Shown: piece by piece, positions 46,823 through 56,437 of the stretch
Layout: every line of letters begins with the position of its first letter
Position numbering within the stretch: position 1 is the first letter of the stretch
Assembly (NCBI RefSeq): GCF_014076845.1
Contig: NZ_JACGUT010000084.1
Coordinates: 124,001-188,000 of the forward strand
DNA: 64,000 nt
From: Colwellia sp. MB3u-41
GTDB lineage: Bacteria > Pseudomonadota > Gammaproteobacteria > Enterobacterales > Alteromonadaceae
Direction of reading: 5' to 3'
The notes under the pieces: generated by a model
The model's database searches: none
Told to the model about the DNA's origin: nothing
The model's input: only the letters and a program-made list of their open reading frames with translations
Translations under genes and position numbers: made by a program

Positions 46823-48208
46823 ATGTTTGAGAATCTTTCCGATCGTTTAACCAAAACGTTAAAAAATATCAGTGGCCGAGGCCGGTTAACTGAAGACAAT
46901 ATCAAAGAAACGTTACGTGAAGTGCGTATGGCACTTCTTGAAGCCGATGTCGCTTTACCTGTTATTCGTGACTTTATCGCTAAAGTAAAAGAAAGCGCAG
47001 TTGGTCAAGATGTCTCTAAAAGCTTAACCCCTGGGCAAGTCTTCGTAAAAATTGTTCAAAAAGAACTTGAACATGCCATGGGTGAAGTGAATGAGACACT
47101 TAATTTAAAAGCGGCTCCACCGGCTATTGTATTAATGGCTGGTTTACAAGGTGCGGGTAAAACCACCTCTGTTGCAAAGTTATCAAAATATCTCACTGAA
47201 CGAGAGAAGAAAAAAGTATTAGTGGTCAGTGTTGATGTTTATCGACCTGCAGCTATTAAACAACTTGAAACATTGGCCAATGAAATAAGCGTTGATTTTT
47301 TTCCAAGTGATATTTCACAAAAGCCAATAGATATTGCTAATGCGGCTATTGATCATGCGAAAAAGAACTTCTTTGACGTATTAATTGTTGATACAGCGGG
47401 TCGTTTACATGTCGATAAAGACATGATGACTGAGATTCAAGATCTGCATGCCGCTATAAATCCAATAGAAACATTATTCACCGTTGATGCGATGACGGGA
47501 CAAGATGCTGCTAACACGGCGAAAGCCTTTGGCGACGCTTTACCGCTAACCGGTATTATCTTAACAAAAACTGACGGTGACGCCCGAGGCGGTGCTGCGC
47601 TTTCTATTCGTCATATTACCGGCAAGCCTATTAAATTTATGGGTGTTGGCGAAAAAATTGAAGCATTAGAACCTTTCCATCCTGACCGTATTGCTTCTCG
47701 CATTCTTGGTATGGGTGACGTACTTTCTTTAATTGAAGAAGTTGAGCAAAAGGTTGATAAGAAAAAAGCTGAACAACTCGCTAAAAAGTTTAAAAGTGGT
47801 AAAAGCTTTGACTTAGAAGACTTTCGTGAGCAACTCGTGCAAATGAAAAATATGGGTGGCATGACCAGCATGATGGACAAATTGCCAGGTATGGGCAATA
47901 TGTCTGATAAAATCAAAGATCAGATGGATGATAAATTGACCTTACGTATGGAAGCGATTATTAGCTCTATGACAAAAGGTGAACGTGCGCGACCTGATAT
48001 TATTAAAGGTTCTCGAAAGCGGAGAATTGCAGCAGGGTCTGGCACACAAATTCAAGATGTGAATCGTTTATTAAAACAATTTATGCAAATGCAAAAAATG
48101 ATGAAAAAAATGTCGGGTAAAGGTGGTATGCAAAAAATGATGCGTTCCATGAAAGGCATGATGCCTCCAGGCGGTGGTGGTGCAGGTGGCGGGATGTTCG
48201 GCCGTTAA
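46823..48208 (+). CDS. ffh: Signal recognition particle protein Ffh
   Basis: This 461-residue SRP GTPase binds signal peptides with 4.5S RNA and targets ribosomes to the membrane. The start is MFENLSDRLTKTLKNISGRG, as in the family. It then shows GLQGAGKTTSVAKLS (G1), DTAGRLHVD (G3), TKTDGDARGGAAL (G4), and the Met-rich M domain from about 325. The tail is rich in Met and Gly (MMPPGGGGAGGGMFGR). The frame is open for 34 codons upstream with a hydrophobic segment, but the family start is at 46823. A duplicated copy of the 3' end lies downstream. Confidence 0.97.
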   Translation: MFENLSDRLTKTLKNISGRGRLTEDNIKETLREVRMALLEADVALPVIRDFIAKVKESAVGQDVSKSLTPGQVFVKIVQKELEHAMGEVNETLNLKAAPPAIVLMAGLQGAGKTTSVAKLSKYLTEREKKKVLVVSVDVYRPAAIKQLETLANEISVDFFPSDISQKPIDIANAAIDHAKKNFFDVLIVDTAGRLHVDKDMMTEIQDLHAAINPIETLFTVDAMTGQDAANTAKAFGDALPLTGIILTKTDGDARGGAALSIRHITGKPIKFMGVGEKIEALEPFHPDRIASRILGMGDVLSLIEEVEQKVDKKKAEQLAKKFKSGKSFDLEDFREQLVQMKNMGGMTSMMDKLPGMGNMSDKIKDQMDDKLTLRMEAIISSMTKGERARPDIIKGSRKRRIAAGSGTQIQDVNRLLKQFMQMQKMMKKMSGKGGMQKMMRSMKGMMPPGGGGAGGGMFGR

Positions 48209-48249
48209 GATAACATCATTTATAAAAAATAATGATGCGGCAATACCCT

Positions 48250-48318
48250 ATGGAAAGGCATGATGCCCCCAGGCGGTGCAGGTGGTGGACCAGGTGGCGG
48301 GATGTTCGGCCGTTAAGA
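48250..48318 (+). repeat. Duplicated 3' end of ffh
   Basis: The last codons of ffh (48150-48211, from gaaaggcatgatgcc to the stop and beyond) recur here. This copy has a slightly longer Gly/Pro segment and the same GMFGR-stop ending. Read in frame it would give WKGMMPPGGAGGGPGGG then MFGR. It has no start codon in that frame and is a non-coding relic of duplication or allele recombination. Confidence 0.9.
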
Positions 48319-48336
48319 TTAACAATATTTTATTTC

Positions 48337-48362
48337 AAAAGGTAGCATTCGCTACCTTTTTT
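48337..48362 (+). terminator. Terminator after ffh
   Basis: The stem aaaaggtagc / gctacctttt has a four-base loop and six T. Confidence 0.9.
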
Positions 48363-48416
48363 GCTTTTAGTCTTTAGTCTTTCAGGTTTATCATTCGCAC
48401 TGGGCGATCTTTATAC

Positions 48417-48444
48417 TTGCTATTTATCCTAGGAAGCGTAAAAT
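48417..48444 (+). promoter_or_regulatory. Candidate sigma-70 promoter of the rpsP operon
   Basis: TTGCTA and TAAAAT are separated by 16 bases and end 79 bp before the rpsP start, just after the ffh terminator. Confidence 0.5.
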
Positions 48445-48523
48445 ACGCGAGCTTTTCTGTCACCTAGGGTGTCAGGAAATGTCTGGAAAATTCGTTTTAA
48501 CACTTTAAATAATAGAGGGCGAT

Positions 48524-48772
48524 ATGGTAACCATTCGTTTAGCTCGTGGCGGCGCCAAAAAGCGTCCATTCTATCAGGTTGTTGTTGCAGATAGCCGTAA
48601 CTCTCGCGATGGTCGTTTCATCGAGAAAGTTGGCTTTTTCAACCCAACAGCAGAAGGTCAAGCTGAGAAATTACGCTTAGACCTAGACCGTATCAACCAT
48701 TGGGTTGGTCAGGGTGCTGGTTTATCTGATCGTGTGGCTAAGTTAGTTAAAGACGCTCAAGTAGCAGCTTAA
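48524..48772 (+). CDS. rpsP: 30S ribosomal protein S16
   Basis: This 82-residue ribosomal protein begins [20 protein letters not shown] and contains [19 protein letters not shown], both family signatures. The ribosome site gagggcgat is strong. It is first of the conserved rpsP-rimM-trmD-rplS operon. Confidence 0.98.
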   Translation: MVTIRLARGGAKKRPFYQVVVADSRNSRDGRFIEKVGFFNPTAEGQAEKLRLDLDRINHWVGQGAGLSDRVAKLVKDAQVAA

Positions 48773-48798
48773 TTAATTTAGTAGGTTGAGGAGTTGTT

Positions 48799-49329
48799 GT
48801 GGAAGAAATAAATAAAGAAGTCATCCTAGGTAAAGTAGGCGCAGTTTACGGTATCAAAGGTTGGTTGAAAATTCATTCATTCACTGATGAAACCGAAGCT
48901 ATATTAGACTATTTTCCTTGGTCTCTAAAATTAGGGAATAAAATACAATCAGTCGATATATCTGATTGGCGCAAACACAATAACGGTCTTGTTGTTCATG
49001 TTGCAGGCATTGATGATCGCGATATAGCCCAAAAGCTTGTTGGTTCAGAAATATTTGTTAACGAAAGCGCACTAGCAGAATTGCCCGACGGGGAGTTTTA
49101 CTGGCGCGATTTAATCGGCATGTCTGTTGTTACTGACAAAGGTTACGACCTTGGTCAAGTTTCTGAAATTTTAGAAACTGGCGCTAACGATGTACTGGTT
49201 GTAAAAGCTAATCGTAATGACGGTTTTGGTCAAAAAGAGCGTTTAATTCCGTATCTTTTTGAACAAGTTGTAAAATCGATTAGTGCTGAAAATAAACAAA
49301 TTTGTGTTGACTGGGACCCAGGTTTCTAA
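48799..49329 (+). CDS. rimM: Ribosome maturation factor RimM
   Basis: This 176-residue 30S maturation factor binds S19 near the 16S head. Visible are [38 protein letters not shown] and the PRC-barrel [20 protein letters not shown]. It ends in IPYLFEQVV and VDWDPGF, as in the family. It starts with GTG after a gaggag ribosome site. Confidence 0.97.
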   Translation: MEEINKEVILGKVGAVYGIKGWLKIHSFTDETEAILDYFPWSLKLGNKIQSVDISDWRKHNNGLVVHVAGIDDRDIAQKLVGSEIFVNESALAELPDGEFYWRDLIGMSVVTDKGYDLGQVSEILETGANDVLVVKANRNDGFGQKERLIPYLFEQVVKSISAENKQICVDWDPGF

Positions 49330-49330
49330 C

Positions 49331-50152
49331 TTGAGTAATAGCGTTTCAACAAACAAACGATGGTATGGGGTGATAAGCCTTTTCCCTGAGATGTTTGACG
49401 CCATTACAGAGTATGGGGTGACAGGCCGAGCGATCCGTAACGGGTTAATTGAATTTCATAAGTGGAATCCAAGAGACTTTACACACGATAAGCATAGAAC
49501 CGTTGACGACCGTCCTTATGGTGGTGGTCCGGGCATGTTAATGATGGTGCAACCGCTACGTGATGCTATTAAAACCGCAAAAGCTGCTGCGAATATCGCA
49601 ACAGATTCTGCAACAGGTGATGATAGTAGTTCTGATAAAGAACAAGTTAAGGTTATATATTTGTCGCCGCAGGGACGTAAACTCGACCAAGCTGGTGTAC
49701 GTGAATTAGCACAACATAATAAACTGTTATTTATAGCAGGGCGTTATGAAGGCATAGACGAACGATTAATTGAGTCGGAAATCGACGAAGAATGGTCTGT
49801 TGGTGATTATGTTTTGAGTGGAGGAGAACTCCCCGCAATGAATATGATCGATGCTATAGCACGTTTTGTGCCGGGTGTATTAGGACATAATCAATCTGCT
49901 GAGCAAGATTCTTTCTCAGAGGGGTTGTTAGATTGTCCTCATTACACAAGGCCAGAAGTACTCGACACTTCAACAGAAGCTATGTCGGTACCTAAAGTGT
50001 TATTAAGTGGTAATCACGAGCACATAAAGCAATGGCGTATGTTTAAGTCACTAGAAAGAACATGGACCAGAAGACCAGAATTATTAACTAACCTAGCTCT
50101 GACAGCGGAACAACAGAAAATGTTAGCTTCTATTAAAGATGATAACAAATAA
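49331..50152 (+). CDS. trmD: tRNA (guanine-N1)-methyltransferase TrmD
   Basis: The 273 residues make m1G37 in tRNA. Motifs include [57 protein letters not shown], and [20 protein letters not shown] at the knotted SAM site. No ATG lies early enough, so I chose the TTG at 49331, one base after the rimM stop. A Ser/Asp/Ala-rich insert (about 80-98) between the conserved parts is longer than in E. coli. Confidence 0.95.
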   Translation: MSNSVSTNKRWYGVISLFPEMFDAITEYGVTGRAIRNGLIEFHKWNPRDFTHDKHRTVDDRPYGGGPGMLMMVQPLRDAIKTAKAAANIATDSATGDDSSSDKEQVKVIYLSPQGRKLDQAGVRELAQHNKLLFIAGRYEGIDERLIESEIDEEWSVGDYVLSGGELPAMNMIDAIARFVPGVLGHNQSAEQDSFSEGLLDCPHYTRPEVLDTSTEAMSVPKVLLSGNHEHIKQWRMFKSLERTWTRRPELLTNLALTAEQQKMLASIKDDNK

Positions 50153-50189
50153 CGTTGTTGATGCCTGTGAACTCTAGGAAGAAGGTATT

Positions 50190-50543
50190 ATGAGTAACAT
50201 TATTGATATGCTCGAAAAAGAGCAGATGAAAACAGATTTACCAGCATTCGCACCAGGCGACACTGTTGTTGTACAAGTAAAAGTTACAGAAGGTGATAAA
50301 TCACGTCTTCAAGCATTTGAAGGCGTCGTTATTGCAATAAAAAGCCGTGGCATCAATTCTGCATTCACTGTTCGTAAAATCTCGAACGGTGTTGGTGTAG
50401 AACGTGTATTCCAGACACATAGCCCTATTGTTGACTCTATTGAAGTCAAACGTCGCGGTGATGTACGTCAAGCTAAACTTTACTACTTGCGCGAGCTATC
50501 TGGCCGTAAAGCACGTATTAAAGAAAAATTGGCAAAAAGATAA
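50190..50543 (+). CDS. rplS: 50S ribosomal protein L19
   Basis: This 117-residue ribosomal protein has [36 protein letters not shown] and the C-terminal [19 protein letters not shown]. It is last in the rpsP operon and precedes a strong terminator. Confidence 0.98.
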   Translation: MSNIIDMLEKEQMKTDLPAFAPGDTVVVQVKVTEGDKSRLQAFEGVVIAIKSRGINSAFTVRKISNGVGVERVFQTHSPIVDSIEVKRRGDVRQAKLYYLRELSGRKARIKEKLAKR

Positions 50544-50580
50544 GCTCTTTTTAAGCCCGTTTTGCTTTAGCAACACGCAT

Positions 50581-50620
50581 AAAAAAAGCCTGGATAATTC
50601 GTTATTCAGGCTTTTTTTGT
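50581..50620 (+). terminator. Terminator of the rpsP-rplS operon with UUCG loop
   Basis: The stem aaaaaaagcctggataa pairs fully with ttattcaggcttttttt (one G-U) around a UUCG tetraloop, followed by T-runs. Confidence 0.95.
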
Positions 50621-50713
50621 TTTTGAAGGACTGTTTACGACAAAATAGACATGCCCTGAGTAGAAGAATAATATCAGCAGTTTTTTAATCAAATATTAGA
50701 TCAATCCCTTCAT

Positions 50714-50890
50714 TCACATAAAGTCCTTACTCTTCAATTGATGCTTTTGTAATTTTCTATATAACGTTCTCACACTTATTTTTAAGCTATCCGCTAGTAT
50801 TTTTGGTCGGTTACTATATTGAATAAGTAATTCGATGATATATTTTTTTCGTTAAATATCAGATAAGGCGATATATTTTTTACCTGTTTA
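50714..50890 (-). pseudogene. C-terminal remnant of a sigma-54-dependent (NtrC-type) regulator
   Basis: The minus strand reads LSDI, an in-frame stop, then RKKYIIELLIQYSNRPK, followed by ILADSLKISVRTLYRKLQKH and a stop at 50716-50714. This matches the Fis-type helix-turn-helix that ends NtrC-family activators. Only this last domain of about 50 residues is left. The AAA+ domain and receiver are missing, and the stop probably replaces a Glu. Nothing functional is expected. The rest of 50621-50997 has no intact gene. Confidence 0.65.
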
Positions 50891-50997
50891 AGCTAATAAT
50901 ACTGTTAGGCAAGTGCAACGATTGCAAATAGCACAGCGATTACTTCGCTCAGCGAGTGTGCTTACTCTCGATGAACCCACTAAAGGACATTGTAACA

Positions 50998-51591
50998 ATG
51001 GAAATACCTATCAAATCAATAAGTATTAATGTGTTAATTGCGAGTATCTTCACGTTTTTACCTTTACTTGCGAATGCACAAGAAAAAGTAGCTAATCAAG
51101 ATATTCAGCAAGCTCGTGCTTTAGTTAACGCGTTCGGTACTGATTTAAAACAGGTATTAATAACAGCAATAAAGTCAGAAGGACCCATAAAAGCATTAAT
51201 GGTTTGTAATATTGAAGCGGAACCTATCGCTACAAAACATGCGTCTTTATCAGGTTGGAGCATAGCACGGACTTCAATGAGAGTTCGAAACGAAAAGAAC
51301 ACACCAGATGAGTGGGAATTGGCAGTTTTACAGCAATTTGAAAAACGTAAAATTGCCGGAGAAAATTTAAAAACGATGGAATATGCTGAAACAGTAAAAG
51401 AGGGTGATCAATTAGTTTACCGTTATATGAAACCAATACCGATTGTAGGTGCATGTCTAACCTGTCATGGAATTAATTTAGGCGACGAAATTACTGATAA
51501 AGTGAAATCGCTATACCCTAACGATCAGGCTATAGGCTTTAAGATGGGTGATATTCGTGGTGCATTTACCTTACAAAAAATAATGAACTAA
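50998..51591 (+). CDS. Periplasmic DUF3365 protein with one haem-binding site
   Basis: This 197-residue protein has a signal peptide (about 1-28, ending LLANAQE) and a DUF3365 domain with a single CLTCHG haem c attachment motif (about residue 160). LVYRYMKPIPIVGACLTC is the family's conserved approach to it. It probably binds haem or acts as a redox sensor in the periplasm. The ATG at 50998 follows aaaggacattgtaaca. The open frame upstream has no signal-like sequence and is rejected. Confidence 0.88.
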   Translation: MEIPIKSISINVLIASIFTFLPLLANAQEKVANQDIQQARALVNAFGTDLKQVLITAIKSEGPIKALMVCNIEAEPIATKHASLSGWSIARTSMRVRNEKNTPDEWELAVLQQFEKRKIAGENLKTMEYAETVKEGDQLVYRYMKPIPIVGACLTCHGINLGDEITDKVKSLYPNDQAIGFKMGDIRGAFTLQKIMN

Positions 51592-51655
51592 ATTTTTATG
51601 ATATTAACTTTTGACGTATAAAACTTTAGAGAAGTAAACGTAAATTTTATAGGAT

Positions 51656-51694
51656 AAACAAAGCCTGAATCATTGGTTATTCAGGCTTTGTTTT
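51656..51694. terminator. Bidirectional terminator
   Basis: The arms aaacaaagcctgaat and attcaggctttgttt pair perfectly over 15 bases between convergent genes. Confidence 0.93.
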
Positions 51695-51700
51695 AGCGTA

Positions 51701-54700
51701 TTAACTTTTTGTTAGTTGTTTTATTTTTGCTTTAGAAAAGAAGCGATATAAAACAGGCAAAACAAATAAGGTTAAAAAAGTCGCTGTCACTAGGCCTCCA
51801 ACAATAACACTGGCAAGTGGGCGTTGTATTTCTGCGCCAACCCCATCAGACATCATTATGGGGATTAAACCTAATGCAGAAGTCATTGCCGTCATTAAAA
51901 CTGGGCGCAGTCGAGACGCCGCACCATCAAAGACCGCACTTGACGTTGTAAGACCTTCTTTAATACGTTGATTTATACTTTCGACCATCACCACACCATT
52001 GAGCACAGCAACACCAAATAGAGTAATAAAACCAACAGAGCTCGGTACAGATAAGTATTGCTCAGTTAGATAAAGTGAGAAAATACCACCAATAATAGCT
52101 AAGGGGACATTAACCAAAATAAGCATCGCTTGACCAACTGAGCCAAAAGCAACATAAAGTAATAAAGCAATTAATGCCAGCGATAAAGGTACAACAAGTA
52201 ACAGCCTTTGCTGTGCTCGTTGTTGATTCTTAAACTGACCACCAATAACGACCGAATAACCTGCAGGCAAATCCACTTTGTTTGCAATTGTTTTACGAAT
52301 GTCAGCAACAACGCTGCCCATATCTCGGTCTTGTACATTTGCTTGAATAACAACACGACGTTGAACATCATCTCTGCGAACCTGTGGAGGGCCTGATTCA
52401 AATGCGATAGTGGCGATATCTCCCAAGCGCACCCAAGCTCCACTAGGTGACTGTATACGAAGATCTGCAATGGCTTCTGGGCTATTTCTATATTTTTCTG
52501 CTAGTCGCACGTAAATATCATATCGCTCGTTACCATTAATAATTTGTCCCGCACTTACCCCCCCAATGCCATTTTTAACGACATCCATTACATCGCCAAC
52601 AGATAAGCCAAAACGAGAGAGTTGCTGTCTTTTGGGTTTTATTACCAATTGGGCTTCACCAGCAATTTGCTCTAAGGCCACATCTCTCGCTCCATTAACC
52701 TGTTTGATTGCTGCTTCAATTTCTTGCCCTTTTTTAGCAAGTGTGGCTAATTCAGGGCCAAATAACTTAATCGCTAATTGTGCTTTTACACCCGACAGTA
52801 GTTCGTCGACACGTGTTGCTATTGGCTGTGAAAAGTTAAGCAGTAAGCCGGGTAATTGTGCCAGTTTCTCTGCCATTAAATTTTGCAGTTCAAAGCGATT
52901 TTCAGCACTGCTCCATTGTAATAGTGGTTTTAAACCGATATATATTTCGATGTTATTGACCGGCTCGGGATCGCCGCCTATTTCAGCACGGCCGATACGA
53001 CTTAGTGCATATTCTACCTCAGGAAATTCCATTAGCTTTTTTTCCAGAATAGGCGCAACGGTTAATGCGGTTTCTAAACTTGAAGATGGTGCAAGTGTTA
53101 CTCTAAGATTAATGGTGCCTTCTTCAAGTTCAGGTACAAACTCGGTACCTATTTGAGGCACTATTGATAAAGCCCACAAAAATAAGAGTATTGAAGTAAC
53201 AACCACTGTTTTAGTGTGTCTCATTGCCACTTTTAGGCATTGGCGATACCCTTTGTCTATCGGTTTTAAAATAAAGCTCTCCCTTTGCTTTATGCCATTT
53301 CTAAACATAAAGCTTGCAAGGGCTGGTACCACTAAAATCGCCACCAAAATTGCTGAAATAACCGCTAAAATAATACTAATAGCCATAGGCTGAAAAAGCT
53401 TAGCTTCAACACCTTCAAAGCTAAAGAGGGGAGCAAATACCACCAAAATAATAGCAGCAGCAAAAAATACTGGACGGGCAACCTCTTTTCCTGCCTCTTT
53501 TAATCGCAGAGGTACCTCTTGTTCTGCACTATTCTTATTGAGTAAGGGATCTGCGCGGTTTAAATGTTTAAACATATTTTCAACCATCACCACAGACCCA
53601 TCAACTAACATACCTATTGCCACCGCAATACCGCCGAGAGACATTAAATTAGCCGATAATCCCGTCCAAGACATCACCATAAGCGTGATACCTACAGAAA
53701 TGGGAATTGACATTAATACTAAAAACGTTGCAGTTAAATTCATTAAAAATAAGGCGAGTATCACCGCAATAAAGATAAAGGCTAAGGCAAGTGCTGCAAC
53801 TACCGTATCAACCGCCTTTGTAATTAAATCTGCTTGGTCATAGAAAGGTTCAAAACGAACACCATTGGGCAGGGCTTGATTGATCATTGGAATGCGATCA
53901 TTAATACCGTCAATCGTTGCTTTGGTATTTGCGCCAATACGTTTTAATACAATACCGGATACAACCTCACCTAAGCTTTCAATATTTCCTTGTTTATTTC
54001 TTCGCGTCATGGTGGCAGCGCCTTGACGAATTTCACTGCCTAAAGAAACCGTAGCAATATCTTCTATAGTGACCACAGTGCCTAACACCGTTTTAACTGG
54101 AACTTGTTTAATATCAGCTAAACCGGCTTCATCACTATTAAACCAACCTGTACCACGAATAACTAACTGCTCTTGCCCTCGGTTCATATACCAACCCCCA
54201 ACATTAGCATTATTTCTATCGAGTGCTGTGACAATATCATCTTGTGTTAACTGGTAAGAAAGTAACTTACGGGGTTCTATATTTACCTGATACTGCCTAA
54301 CGCTGCCACCAAAAGATAATACGTCGGTAACACCGTCAACGGGCATAACCAATAATTTAACTAACCAGTCGTTTAAACTTCTTAAGGTCATTGAGTCGTA
54401 ACCTGAATCTTTATCTCCAATGAGCAAATACTGAAAGACCTGACCCAAGCCTGAAGTATTAGGCCCCATTGCAGGAGTACCTAAACCTTGTGGTATGAGC
54501 GCTTTAGCAGCTTGGAGTCGTTCAAAGACGAGTTGGCGAGCAAAATAGATATCGGTACCTTCTTTGAAAACAACGGTAACGCCAGAAAGACCTGTTTTTG
54601 AAATGGATCTTACTTGTTCTACATCAGGCAGTGCATACATTACTGCCTCAATAGGGTAGGTTATTAACTGCTCTACTTGTTCTGCGGCTAAGCCTGGAGC

Positions 54701-54856
54701 CTCGGTATTTACTGCGACCTGAACGTTGGTTACCTCTGGAAACGCATCAAGGTTTAGGTTTGGGATCACTATAATAGATCCTACCATCGTGGTGATGAGC
54801 GCGATGATCACCAGTAGTCGATTATCTATCGACCAATCAATTATTTTATTAAACAT
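51701..54856 (-). CDS. Heavy-metal RND efflux pump, CusA/CzcA family
   Basis: This 1051-residue inner-membrane pump has 12 helices and two large periplasmic loops. Signatures are DAFPEVTNVQVAVNTEAPGL at the N terminus, the proton-relay helix GGIAVAIGMLVDGSVVMVEN, and GTEFVPELEEGTINLRVTL opening the second half. It is of the CusA/CzcA type for Cu+/Ag+ or Co/Zn/Cd. I chose the ATG at 54856, seven bases after agggg; an ATG two codons earlier is possible. The adaptor gene lies upstream; no outer-membrane channel gene is adjacent. Confidence 0.95.
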   Translation of the reverse strand: MFNKIIDWSIDNRLLVIIALITTMVGSIIVIPNLNLDAFPEVTNVQVAVNTEAPGLAAEQVEQLITYPIEAVMYALPDVEQVRSISKTGLSGVTVVFKEGTDIYFARQLVFERLQAAKALIPQGLGTPAMGPNTSGLGQVFQYLLIGDKDSGYDSMTLRSLNDWLVKLLVMPVDGVTDVLSFGGSVRQYQVNIEPRKLLSYQLTQDDIVTALDRNNANVGGWYMNRGQEQLVIRGTGWFNSDEAGLADIKQVPVKTVLGTVVTIEDIATVSLGSEIRQGAATMTRRNKQGNIESLGEVVSGIVLKRIGANTKATIDGINDRIPMINQALPNGVRFEPFYDQADLITKAVDTVVAALALAFIFIAVILALFLMNLTATFLVLMSIPISVGITLMVMSWTGLSANLMSLGGIAVAIGMLVDGSVVMVENMFKHLNRADPLLNKNSAEQEVPLRLKEAGKEVARPVFFAAAIILVVFAPLFSFEGVEAKLFQPMAISIILAVISAILVAILVVPALASFMFRNGIKQRESFILKPIDKGYRQCLKVAMRHTKTVVVTSILLFLWALSIVPQIGTEFVPELEEGTINLRVTLAPSSSLETALTVAPILEKKLMEFPEVEYALSRIGRAEIGGDPEPVNNIEIYIGLKPLLQWSSAENRFELQNLMAEKLAQLPGLLLNFSQPIATRVDELLSGVKAQLAIKLFGPELATLAKKGQEIEAAIKQVNGARDVALEQIAGEAQLVIKPKRQQLSRFGLSVGDVMDVVKNGIGGVSAGQIINGNERYDIYVRLAEKYRNSPEAIADLRIQSPSGAWVRLGDIATIAFESGPPQVRRDDVQRRVVIQANVQDRDMGSVVADIRKTIANKVDLPAGYSVVIGGQFKNQQRAQQRLLLVVPLSLALIALLLYVAFGSVGQAMLILVNVPLAIIGGIFSLYLTEQYLSVPSSVGFITLFGVAVLNGVVMVESINQRIKEGLTTSSAVFDGAASRLRPVLMTAMTSALGLIPIMMSDGVGAEIQRPLASVIVGGLVTATFLTLFVLPVLYRFFSKAKIKQLTKS

Positions 54857-54870
54857 GGTCATACCCCTAA

Positions 54871-55995
54871 TTAGTGGTTATGCGGATCAAATCCGCCTTT
54901 AGCTATTTCAGAAGCAACAAAAAATGCACCTTGAGTAACCACCCGTGTATTGGGGGCAATACCAATGATTTGACGGTAATTGCCTAAAGGTTGACCTAAT
55001 TCAACTTCAACAGCCTCAAATTCACCGGGATTGTCTTCAACAAATACAGTCCAATCGCCATCAGCTCCCCGCATTAATGCGGTTTCTGGCACCGCTATTA
55101 CGGGGGTTAGCGTATCAAACTGGAAATTAACATTAACAAACATGCCTGAATGCAAAGTGTCATCTTTATTTTCGACCGACAGTCTGACAATCCTGGTTCG
55201 GGTACTTGGGTCGATAGTGTGAGCTTCTTGGATCACTCGAGCATCATAACTTTGGCCAGCAAACTCTATTTCAGCAGATGTTCCTGCGGGTAAATTCAGC
55301 TTTTTGTTTGGCGAAACACGTGCTTCTACCCATAAGTTTTCTTCGTTAGCCAAAATCATAATTTTTTCACCGGAAGAAACTCGCTGTCCCTGTGCAAAAT
55401 CATCACTTAATACGGCGCCAGCACGCTTTGCCACTAAGGTATATTCACCCAAATTTGATGAGTTATTTTTAGCAATATCTTCAATAGCTGTTTTCGTTAA
55501 CCCAAATGCGGTTAAACGGCCGAAAGCTGCGATGTAATCAGTTTCACTTTTCAGTAAAAGACTTTCACTTACCGTACCTTTACCTAACTTACTATTACGT
55601 TGCCATTCGCTATAGGTAACACGATAGTTTGCTTGCGCTTGTGCTACCGATTCACTAAATAAAGTGACCAATGGTTGGTCTTTTTCAACATGCTCACCCA
55701 AGATGGCATGACGACTTATGACGACCGACTCTGTTCGAGGCGATACAATATAGCTGGTGTAACCATTCGCTTTTACTTCGCCAGGTGCATAGACGCTTCG
55801 AGCAAAAATTCTTGGGTTTAGGGTTGATACTTTAATATTCGCTAATGTTAACTGTTCAATGCTAAAACTAACTCCTTCTGTATGTGCCTCTTTGGTGCTA
55901 TTAAACGCAAGTGCATTGTTTGAAAAAGTTATCAAGCCATAAAATACAGTGCCCAGCAGGCTGAGCTTTATGACGTTATTAATAGAGTTGGTCAT
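54871..55995 (-). CDS. RND efflux periplasmic adaptor, CusB/CzcB family
   Basis: This 374-residue adaptor has a signal peptide (about 1-32), a barrel-sandwich domain split around a short helical hairpin (EKDQPLVTLFSESVAQAQAN), and beta-barrel and membrane-proximal parts. It links the RND pump to an outer-membrane channel. The ATG at 55995 follows aaagagataacc; the 12-codon longer frame lacks this. It ends 14 bp before the pump gene, forming an operon. Confidence 0.92.
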   Translation of the reverse strand: MTNSINNVIKLSLLGTVFYGLITFSNNALAFNSTKEAHTEGVSFSIEQLTLANIKVSTLNPRIFARSVYAPGEVKANGYTSYIVSPRTESVVISRHAILGEHVEKDQPLVTLFSESVAQAQANYRVTYSEWQRNSKLGKGTVSESLLLKSETDYIAAFGRLTAFGLTKTAIEDIAKNNSSNLGEYTLVAKRAGAVLSDDFAQGQRVSSGEKIMILANEENLWVEARVSPNKKLNLPAGTSAEIEFAGQSYDARVIQEAHTIDPSTRTRIVRLSVENKDDTLHSGMFVNVNFQFDTLTPVIAVPETALMRGADGDWTVFVEDNPGEFEAVEVELGQPLGNYRQIIGIAPNTRVVTQGAFFVASEIAKGGFDPHNH

Positions 55996-56089
55996 GGTTA
56001 TCTCTTTATTTAAAAGTAAACGTTGCAACAAAACTAAATTTATTATTTAGTTCAAAAAAAATTGTTGCGGAAAATTTAGTACATTTAAA

Positions 56090-56437
56090 TTAAGCGATGG
56101 GGGGGCGTATAGGTTGCTCTGTAAGACTTTTATCTACATGAACAAGATAAAAGTATTGATTAGGGATTAATAGTTTAATGCTTTTAGAGAGTATTCTATT
56201 GGTTAATAACCACTGAGTATGTGAACCTTGGCAATGCCCACAGTGATGACAATCTTTGACGTTATGCTTGTTTTCAGCCGTTTCTTGCAATGATTCGAGA
56301 TAGTCAACTTCATGAGAATGTTTAGTTTGCAAATGTTGAGCGTCAAGTTGATGATTATTGTCTGAATTAGCCACAGCAACAAACGATTGCAATGCAATCG
56401 ATAGTACTATTAAAAAGCCAAGCCAAATGTTTTTCAT
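56090..56437 (-). CDS. Small exported His/Cys-rich protein, probable metal-related
   Basis: This 115-residue protein has a signal peptide (about 1-23). Its mature part is rich in His and has a CHHCGHCQGSH cluster that could bind metal ions. The tail IRPPIA resembles small proteins found before metal-efflux operons (CopL/DUF2946-like). It is upstream of the adaptor and pump genes and in the same direction. A metal-sensing or -binding role is inferred from this. The ATG at 56437 is chosen over the upstream TTG. Confidence 0.7.
   Translation of the reverse strand: MKNIWLGFLIVLSIALQSFVAVANSDNNHQLDAQHLQTKHSHEVDYLESLQETAENKHNVKDCHHCGHCQGSHTQWLLTNRILSKSIKLLIPNQYFYLVHVDKSLTEQPIRPPIA

Noticed and set aside
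50404-50688. Open frame overlapping the rplS end and terminator.
   Set aside because: It runs through rplS in another frame and through the terminator hairpin; clearly a shadow.
53538-53843. Plus-strand open frames inside the RND pump gene.
   Set aside because: Antisense shadows of a well-conserved coding gene.
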